Shown here piece after piece: positions 25,808-36,878 of a DNA stretch of 64,000 nt. Position 1 is the first letter of the stretch, and each line of letters starts with the position of its first letter. The notes below the pieces were generated by a model, which saw only the letters and a list, made by a program, of their open reading frames with translations, ran no database searches and was not told the origin of the DNA. The position numbers were made by a program, and so were the translations under genes. This stretch comes from Aselliscus stoliczkanus (taxonomy: Eukaryota > Chordata > Mammalia > Chiroptera > Hipposideridae), in contig CM066733.1 in NCBI GenBank assembly GCA_033961575.1, positions 105,243,921 through 105,307,920 of the forward strand, in the 5' to 3' direction.

Positions 25808-28800
25808 AAATGTTCCATAAATAATAGATCTCATTTAATTATAAAAATACAAGTATGGAGCAGGCATTAGTACTATTCCCTTTTCACAGATGGAGAAACT
25901 GAGGACCATAGAAGTTCAGTGACTGTATAGTCACATTGGTAAAAAGTGACATAAAGTTAAGGCTTGATCTTGGTTTTCTAATTTCATACCTGTGCTCATT
26001 ACACTAAACTACCTCTGAATGATTTACACAGGTCGTCGGGAAAGTCATGACGCATATTTGCACTGGAAAACAGAAAAATATGTCATGACTTTCCTAATGA
26101 CCCAATATATCCTGTCCTGTTTCTAGAAAATTTTAAGGTTTACATCTGTCCTCTTCCCCTACATAACAGAAAAATAAAACTCCAGACAAAATTATCATAC
26201 ATTTAAGTGATAATTGTCTCTGAAAAAAAATTTCCAACACAATTGTTGAAAATCTAAAAAATTTAAATTAATTTTAATTTATCATTTGGTTATAACTACA
26301 TCTTAATATTTGATATACAGCCATTAAATATCTTTTCAAACACAATTAAATTCTGGATTTAAATAATCCAAGGGTAAAACAGGAACTCTGAGCACTGTGA
26401 TCACCAAATTAAGTCAATTTCATTGCAAGGAAATAGAATTCCTGGCTTGACAACTGAAAGAAAAATTATGACATTCAATATACATCAAGAGTATGCCATC
26501 AGGTGGATAAGATGTAGCTCTAAGGTGCATTATTAAAACTTTTCTAAACTGCAGTGTGAGTGACGATATAATGTACAACATAGGGAATATAGTCAATAAT
26601 ATTGTAATAACTTTGTTTGGTGCCAGAAGATTGTTAGATTATCATGCTGATCACTTTGTAAGGTATATAGATGTTGAGTAACTACGTTGTACACCTGAAA
26701 CTAATAAATGTCAACTGTACTTAAATAAAACAACAAAAACAAAAACAAAGAACACCCCACCAAAATAAAAAGTCTGTGAATTTAGTCCTCGGTGTCTCTG
26801 AGACTCTGGCTGTAGAGTGTACATAAGGTGGGGCTCACATGACTTTCCAGCCCCTTTACCCCCTTAGCAATCTGATGATTTGTACCCGCTCTTCTGCCTC
26901 CTTTTATTCCTTCTCCTTCTCAAGGAATCTGTTCAGCTTTTCCTCACATCTCTGATAGTCATTCCAATGACATCCTAGTCACAGTGCAGTGATTATAACC
27001 ACCACATTAAAGTAAGATCATGATAAAGCCTGAAATGGCTAGATAATGTTCCTACTTCTGTTCAAATTAAATGACATATAGATAAATACACCATCAGAGT
27101 TTAAGAGACAGATTTACTTACTCCAAAATGAGAAAAAAAATGATTTTCACTAATTTATAAAATCTAAGTTGTTATTTATGGAATGTCACAAAAGGTGCAA
27201 AATACTATGGAAAGATCAAAAACAATGAAAGTCTGAGAAATTCACACCTGAGAGGCGCCTAAGAAGACATAACAGCTAAATATAATGTGGTATCCTAAAT
27301 AAGATCCTAGAATAGAAAAAGGACATGAAATTAAAAAAAAAAATCTGAATGAAGTACAGACTTTAGTTAATAACAATATGTCAATATAGTTCATTAGCTG
27401 TGACAAATGTACCATATAGAGGAACTCTGTTCTATCTTTGCAACTTTTCTGTAAATCTAAAAGTATTCTAAAATATAAACTATGGACCCCATCCTAGGCA
27501 GCTTGTCAAAACAGTAGCTGTTAGACATCTGCTACGAAATGCACTATGTAGTTCGAGAGCTCCCAGAAGTCTTCCAATGATGGGAAAACCTGAGAAACAG
27601 CTTTCTTGACAGAAAGACACACTCCTTTAAAGGTTCAGGTCAGCTGCAAGTAATGATACAATATTTTGTCAATAATTAAAATGCTATAAGTACATTTATA
27701 AGAATCTTTTTCAATAGCAACAGTTGTTCACAGTAACTTTCTTCTGAACTTTTAGCCCCAGAAGGTTAGCATTCAGGAAGCTCAGCTGCTGTCTAACAAA
27801 CTTAATTAATCAAAAAGTCATTTCCGAGCTGTAACTATGAGTAAAAGCGCTTCAAGTGCGCTAGCAAGCCTACAAGTTAATCAAAATGCTAATGCAGTAC
27901 AAATTAAAGTTGTGATTAACATTTCACAGTAGCTGCTTAAGTGAATTGATCACACAAATGGGTTAAGCATTACTCATTTCCTACAGCCCCAACCGGGAAA
28001 AGGGTTGTTATGTGGGTGTGAGGAGAGGAGCTGGGGGTAGAAGGATCCTTCATAATAGCATCATAGCATCAATAAATCATCACCAAATCGTTATACAAAA
28101 GCTTACAGGTAGAGGCACCCAGGAGGAAACAGCCTTCTAAATTATATTATAGTTCTTGAAGGGAGATTGCCTATAAATACACAAAAGTAAAGGTGTTTTT
28201 AACACCTGAAAATCCACACATTTGTGTTAGTTTTGGAAATGCTAAATGCATCAGCTCTGTGCTGCTTCTAGGGTGGGGAATGGTGCTTTTAGTTGGTGTT
28301 TGTTTTGGGTGTTCTACTGTGAAATTAAAATGTAATTTTGATACTGGATGATGATTCTGCATCACAGTTTGGATCTTTGCATTTGGCAGAATAATCACTC
28401 AGCTCTAAGTTCATTTAGAATTATTTGTTTTAAAATAGTCATCCATTAATAAGACTTTGTCTGGCTCCTATGGCAAGATATGAGCTCCTGGCAGTCTGGC
28501 GAGGAAAGCAGCCTGAATTAGACTTCCCCGCCTCTATGAATTTGATAAGGTCACACTAATGTTTACAACAGACTATATTTGTTGGTAGTCAATTCAGATT
28601 TGACAGATAATCTTAAAAACATTGTGAGAATCCACATACAATAAATTTTCCTTTTCAATCCTCTCCTAAGAACGAACTAGAAGGGAAAAACTGAAATACG
28701 TATTCATCCCATTCACCTCTGATATACTGAGATCTATGTGCCAAGAATTATGTCAGTCATCTCAAGTCAGTGGCATTATAAATAGTTATTGATAAGGTTC

Positions 28801-31800
28801 CAGCACATCGTGGATGATACAAAAATCTTCCAAATGTATGCTAATAGTATGAATATTGCTTGAAACATAACTATAACATAGATTCAAAAACTTAATAGTG
28901 TAATTTTCATTTTAGGATCCTTTAAGACATGAGGTGCAGCAATTAACTCTTCAAACTATGGACTGTTAAAGAAGTATCATTCAATTTTCCAAGTCTAAAA
29001 ACTATTATAATCCATCCATCTTTTTCTTAAAATAATTTGAAGAAGCTTTCTGAAGTCTATTGTGCTGTATTTTCCACTTAAAGGTACTCTTTTCATTTGG
29101 TCTTAACTATAAGCATTTAAACATGTGAAAGGATTCTACTAAGACTACATAGAAGATTTTATCTACCATTTGCTATATCAAAACATTTCTTACAAGTATT
29201 GGATTAAGGATTTGACCAAGTACTTCTTTTGTTAAACTTGCAATACTTGAACCATTTTCACTCCTAACTGTATTTGACTCTATGATTCTAAAACTTGCTC
29301 ATTTAATTGACACCGACATTCTTCAATACACTGAAAACCCACCGAGCCTGTGCGTAATGTACCCATAGGTAAATACTCCTCAAAGGTTACGTTAGCTCTG
29401 CTCCATGGCGGTTCTATTGGCAGTTCTCTTTCCTGGCATTATCAAATATTTCTATGCTTTTTAATCTACTACAAATGGGAATAATTTGTTAATGGAAATA
29501 TAGTCCCAGCTATTGTCATAGTATTTCTCAGTATATAGATAAAAGAATTAGGTCTATGAAAAATATTCCTATCTTTGTATCTCCTTTTGCTTCCCTTATG
29601 GTATTCTTTCCTATTCTCAGATCCTAATATGTACATACATACATATCTTAAGTTTATCAATTAAAATACTTTCAAGAATAGGCTCAAGATGCAACATGTT
29701 TTCAGAGTAGCTTGGGTTATAGAAAAAATATAATACTAGTTATCTGAAATGTAATATGCTTTAATTAAACTTATCAGAGACTGTGACAGAGATAAGGAGG
29801 TCAAATTGTATTGAAGCTTGCATTAAACAACAACCCCACCAATAAACTTCGAGTGATTTGCTTTTGCAAATTTAAGGAGATTCTCCGAATGGAGGAGGAA
29901 AGTATATACAAATCCAATTCATACATTTTCCCCCCTCTTTCTCTATTTATACAGCTTATTAAGATTATTTTTGACTATCGCCTTTTATGTCAATTGATCA
30001 AGCCTATTAGAACATATTAACATTAACTTGAGTAAGTAGCTGACCAACATATTATCTCATATGTGAAAGAGAAGAAACTGGAAGCTTAGTAGTTCAAAAG
30101 TACTTCGGCGTTAAGCAACTAATATGAAAGGATAGGTTCTATATTAAAGTTAGACGCAAGAAGCTCACCGTCTTCTCTTCAGCACTGCATCACATAGATT
30201 ACCATCAAGGCAGGTCCCCTGGTTGGCCTTTGCCTACTTCCATTGCGGCAATGGAACATGAATTCAATCTCTATAAATATGTGCCTTGGTACACAGAATA
30301 TAAAACTTGACATTCTTCCTCAAGAGTAAAGAGGAGATGTCTGCTATCTTTTGGGGAGTTGGTAGCTCCATATCTTGGGGCAAAGAATCTTTGAGACTGC
30401 CTATTACTACTACAAATTTGAAGTTTTTCAAAACGGACCAGTGGGATGGACAAGGCTCCTTGTAGGGGAGCCCATTAGTGGTGGTGGTGATTAACTAATG
30501 AAAGAAGCAAAGAACCTAACCTAAGTAGAGAAGGAAAACCTTCAGGAATGAAAGAGGATCATAAAATGTGTGTATGTGTATTTAAAAACCTATGCACAGG
30601 TTGTTTTAGTGTGCATATACTCTTTATTATAGGGTCATCTTATAATCATGATGACATTCTCCTTCCCCCAATGAATGTATCAGCAATTTGATCTTTCCCC
30701 TGTTATTTACAATTATCAGTTTTAGGAAAGAATGTGGGGAAATAAATGGTTAATTCATTGCTCTATCTAGCACAATATAAAAGTATTGAGAAGGATCATA
30801 AGCAGTTGATACAAAAAAAGCAAACAGCGTGTAAACTGGACACTGTAGAGTGATACAATAAAGCAGTTACAAATATCAATTATATTAACAAGTCCCTCTT
30901 AGAAATTGGTTAAAGTAATTATAGGCAGGCTGTTGAAAAGGAAACTAGAGTAATTAAAGGGAGGTGATTTGAGTATACATTGAAAAGGGGGGATTAATTA
31001 AAAAGTACTATTCATTGTCTAGTGGGAATTCTTGGTTTAAAAAAAAGTGGAAATTCCTGTGAAGTTCTCACATTTTAAAAGATTCTGATTAGAACAGAGT
31101 ACCAATTTTAAATCCATTTTTACAGGACAAGGGAATCCTTATGCTATTTGGCTTATTATTGCATTTACATAGTTTTCATTTAAATGAAGATGGTTTTAAC
31201 GCAAAGACTTATGGCATTTAGAAAAGATCAGAGATATTAGGGCAGGATTTAAAATCCTGATATTCCACTTGGTTTCAGCATGGACTGCCTCAACATATCA
31301 CCTTTAACAAAGTTATTTAACTTCTCTGAACATCAATTTCTTTCTCTTTTGATAAAAAAAAAATAATGTGAAGCGGACAGCTAATCAAAACACCAGACAC
31401 TTATCGTCAGTTCTGGCTTTGCTATCAAATTTGGAAAATTTAGGCAAGTCATTTTAATTTTCGATACATCTTATTTGTAGTTTTCCCATAAAAGCGAACA
31501 TGAAGTTTTTCTTTGGTGTATCTGGCACAGAAAATATGCCACATCATTTACTACATTTTACAAATATATTTCAGTTAACATGATCAAAAAGGTGATTTCA
31601 AGGTGAATAGCAAGAATAATCAATTCTATAATCGTTCACTTTACAAATTAGAATATTTTAAGCAGATTTTAAAAATTTAGATATGTCCAGAAATTTTTAT
31701 TCTTATTTTCTTTAGGTGGAATGGAAATGTTAGTGACAGGAATCACGACAAGAACACTTTAAATTCCAAATTGACACAAATGACCTTGATACATAACTTC

Positions 31801-33192
31801 TAATAAGAGAAGGCATGTTGTATTGTACAATTCTGACTTCAAGCTGGAGTAAATTACTATTAATACTACAACGACTACCTTTTGCTTGTGTGAAAGAGTC
31901 CCTAGGACCTGGGTACTGACAACTACAGTTTTCATAATCTAAATGATGGCTCATGTAAAAGGTACATGTCTATAAAATGAAGAGCATAAAAGAAAACTTC
32001 AGAGTAAAATGCCTGTGAGAAAGCAAAGAAATAAAATAACTATTGTACTAAGAAGGAGGATATTAAGATAGACCTAGTTCCTCAAGTCCTCAAATTGTTG
32101 TTTACTTTAGAAACATTAACATTCACGCCCCACACTTATAAGGTGTTATTTTTACGCAGACACCAGGGGTTAAGTGACTTGCCTAAGGCCTTATGCTAAA
32201 ATAGGAGCACAGCTGAACTGATAGTAAAGCTGGCGGCTCTCAGTCCCATACATAGAACACAGGATCATGCCAATGTCCCACGAGGGCAGTAGTATAATTT
32301 TCAGTCAGCCAGCAGGGCTGCAGCTTAGAAAACTGCCTGAACCGATGCTTTCCAAGGCCAACGGTATCCACATATCAAATGAGAAAAATAGGGTTCAATA
32401 ATTAAAACTGTCAATCAGTCATGGGAAATTTTATCCCTGCTCAATTTTCTCCCCAAATTTTCAATGGGCAACCCTGATATTCTTTCTTCTTCCTGTTTGT
32501 TTATTTTTAGCACAGTTTTACAAGAAACAAAACAAAACAGAACAAAAAACTGCAGAAATAAGAGGGTTTAGAATATGAAGCTGGTTGCCATCTCTGTACA
32601 GCTAAATTTCTAGGTGGCTTCTGAAAAGTCAAGTCAACATTTAAGATGATCATAATTAATTTTATAATTTTTAACAAAGGAAACTGCACATACAATGTCC
32701 GACAACAGAGGACTCCCTAAATAAACTATAACCTTCACATAAAGGCATATAGTGAAGCCACCATGCTTGAGGAGAAGAATACTTAATGTTATAAATTGAG
32801 TTAAAAGGGTTATAAATAACATGATAAAATGTTGGCAAAAGAAAAATGTGAGGGGTAAGTGTGTACGTGTCTAAATGTACAAAGAAAAAGAGGCTCTGAG
32901 CCTCCAAAGGGGAAAAAGAACTAAAACAACTATTGTACTCTAGTAAGTAAATTTGTTTTTTGGAGGAATAAGGGTTAGTAATTCTAAAACTGCATCAGGA
33001 GTATGCTAGAATTAAGGAAATAAGTAAATAAGTTTTGCTTAATGAGAGTCAGATTTCTCACAGGTAGAGAAAAAAGTTATAAATCTAAAAAGGAGAAAGA
33101 CCAAAATGAAGGCTTTGGTGTTGGATTAGAATTGGAGGTAATAGAATGAACTCATGGATTTATGAATACAAATATTTTTCACACCCCCAAAT

Positions 33193-33254
<62 letters not shown>

Positions 33255-36200
33255 GCATATTAATAGATCTGCAAATAGGTATAGAGGTCTGTGTATACAT
33301 AGTTCTATTTCTTAGTCTTGTTCCCTGAGATGGTCTAGAGGCAAAGACACCCGGGAAGAGACGCACTTAATGAAGTGCTCAGCTTTTAGTCTCTAAAATC
33401 ATTCTCTGATGAAAAGAACCAGGACTCCTTGGAAAAATGGTTGATTCCAGGGCTGGGGCAGGAGAAAAGTACAAGATGCCAGGATGCAAGGTGGTGCTCA
33501 CAAAATGACAGGGATGTCAAAGGGATGCAGGAGTCCGTGTCAGGGCCCCAGTGGTTGACTCACAGACAATGTGAGTAGCAAACTAATGATAGTAATAGAT
33601 TTTACCCAGTAGAATAAAACAAACACTTATGAGTCTGTCCCTATATAAATAAATAAGTGAAAAAAGTAAATAAATACGGAACGGAAAGTTCTTTCTCACA
33701 GTAAATTCTAGGAATGATAGAAACAGAAAATCACAATAGTAATAACTATTTCAGGCAAAAATCACCAGTGGGTACTGAAAATAATGTAAAAAAGTATAAT
33801 GAGAAACAGGATATTTGCATAATCTCAATCTAAATTGATACCTATTAATTACAAAAAAGATACCTATTAATTACAAAAGGTAAAAAGGGAACGTTATAGT
33901 GGAGAAGCCTGGCAGGCACGGTCTCAGTGTACAAAGCTGAATCACCAGTAATGAGACATCCACGTCACAAACCTTCTTATGATCCCATCTGTGGCATTCT
34001 TGCCAATAATATATAATTTCAATCTAATTATGAAGAAACACTAGGCAAACCCAAACTGAGGAGCAACTCTATAAAATAACTGGCCAGTACTGTTGAAAAG
34101 TGCCAAGATCATGAAAGTCAAGGAGGTTAATGAGACTTGACAAATAAATGCAGTGGATTGGATACTGGCCCAGAAAAAGGGCATTAGTGAGATAAAACTC
34201 AAATTGATAAAATACTAATGAGTTATGTAGATTAGTTAACAGGATTAAATTAGTACCAAGGCAAGATGTTAAAATTAGGGGAAGCTAGGTGAAGGATATA
34301 TTGGAATTTTGTTTTATCATTTTTATGAACTTTTTTATTTATTTATTTTTAGCATTTTTATTTTTTTAATTTTTTTTAAGGGCAGTGTCACTGGCCCTTA
34401 TATGTGGGATCCAAACCCGGGGCCGCTGGTGTCCCAAGCCAGCTCCTAACCACTGAGCCACTCGGCCGGCCCATGAACTTTTTATATGTGTAAAATTATT
34501 TAAAAAAAAGGAACACTTTTAAATTAAAAAAATTAAAAAAAATTCATTTACAAAAAGAAAAAACCTCATATGCATGGGGTTGAAGATACAATTATAAATG
34601 ATTTTAATTTTAATATATTGTTTTCTCCAAATTTTCTATGATGAAGTATATTACTTTAATAATTAAAGAGAAAATGATTTCTCTGTAGATGTTACTTAGA
34701 AGGGTCAAAAAATATTCAAGAAACATAAATATCACCCAAGAAACTGTATATAAAATATCTAATAGAGGCTAAAAGTACCATTTCTGTTATAGCAAATTTA
34801 GAAATAGACTCCTTTAGAAATTGCTAATTCAATATATAGATTCAATGCAATTCCTATCAAACTACCAAGGGCATTTTTCACAGAAATAGAAAATATAATC
34901 CTAAAGTTTATATGGAATCATAAAAGACCCAGAATAGCCTTGGCAATTCTAAGGAATAAAAACAAAGTCGGGGGGATCACGCTACCAGACATTAAAACCT
35001 ACTACAAGGCCACAGTAATCAAGACAGTTTGGTATTGGCATAAAAACAGGCACATCGATCAGTGGAACAGAACAGAGAGCTCAGAAATAAATCCAAGCAT
35101 TTACGGACAGTTAATCTATGACAAGGGAACCAAGAATTTACACTGGAGTAAAGATAGTCTATTCAATAAATGGTGCTGGGAAAATTGGACTGACACATGC
35201 AAAAAAATGAAACTGGATCATGTCCTTACGCCTTATACAAGAACAAATTCAAAATGGATTAAAGACTTAAACGTAAGACCTGAAACCATAAAAATCCTAA
35301 ATGAAAATATAGGGAGTACATTTGCAGACATTACCCGGAGCAATATTTTTACTGATACATCCCTACGGGCAAGGGAAGTAAAAGAAAAAATGAACATATG
35401 GGATTGTATCAGACTTAAAAGTTTTTTCACAACAAAGGAAACCATTAATAAAACAAAAAGGAAGCCTACTGAATGGGAGAATATATTTGCCAACGATATA
35501 TCTGATAAGGGGTTAATATCCAAAATTTATAAAACACTCATGAAACTCAACACCAATAAAACAAACAACCCAATTAAAAAATGGGCAGAAGGTATGAAGA
35601 GACATTTCTCTAAAGAGGACATACAGATGGCCAACAGGCATATGAAAAAAAGTTCAACCTCACTGGTCATTAGGGAAATGCAAATAAAAACCACCATGAG
35701 ATACCACCTCACTCCAGTCAGAATGGCTATCAACAAATCAACAAACAACAAGTGCTGGCGGGGCTGTGGGGAAAAGGGGACCCTGCTGCACTGTTGGTGG
35801 GACTGCAGATTGGTGCAGCCACTATGGAAGTCAGTATGGAGGTATCTCAAAGAACTGGAAATAGAGCTACCGTTTGACCCAGCAATTCCACTCCTGAAAA
35901 AACCAAGACACTTATTCAAAAAAAGTTATGCACCCCGATGTTCATAGCAGCACAATTTACAATAGCTAAGACTTGGAAACAACCAAAATGCCCGTCAGTA
36001 GATGACTGGATTAAGAAACTGTGGTATATTTATACAATGGAGTATTACTCCGCTATAAAGAAGAATGAAATCGTGCCATTTGCAATGATATGGATGGACC
36101 TAGAGACTATAATGTTGAGTGAAATAAGTCAGTCAGAGAAGGACAAATACCATATGATCTCACTCATATGTGGAATATGAAAAACTGTATGATTGAGCAA

Positions 36201-36800
36201 AGTAAACAGAAACTGTCTCATAGATATAGAGGAAAAATCAGGGTTGCTAATTTGGAGAGGATTGGGGATGAGGGAGAAGGGGAAGGGATTAGACAGCAAA
36301 AATAGGCAACTACAATATTGCTACTGGGATAGGAAAAACAGTTTGGGGAATATAATTAATAATGTTGTAAATATTCTGTGGAATGTCAGATGATCATAGG
36401 TCTTGTTAGGGAGACCATTTCGTGGATGGAGTAGAGGTTTGATCACTGCACTGTATTACTAAAGCGGAGGTGGTATACCTACTGTAATTGAATATATATA
36501 GTCACGGGATGTGGATTATACTGTGGAAGAGAGTCAGAGGAAGAGTAATAGATATATATGATATGGGGGGGGAGTGGGGTGGTGTATTGGGGTGGGGGGT
36601 TGTCACTTTGAGGGGTAAAATGTATAACTATTGCACTGTGTTGTACACCTGAAACTAATTAAAAATAAAATAAAATAAAATAAAAAAAAAGAAATTGCTA
36701 ATTTATATTGTTATATAGCCCTTGAATCATTATTGATTGATTAAAAAGAAAGTACCAGTAAGTTCATTAAATAACTCTTATATGATGTGTGCGTGTGCGT

Positions 36801-36878
<78 letters not shown>

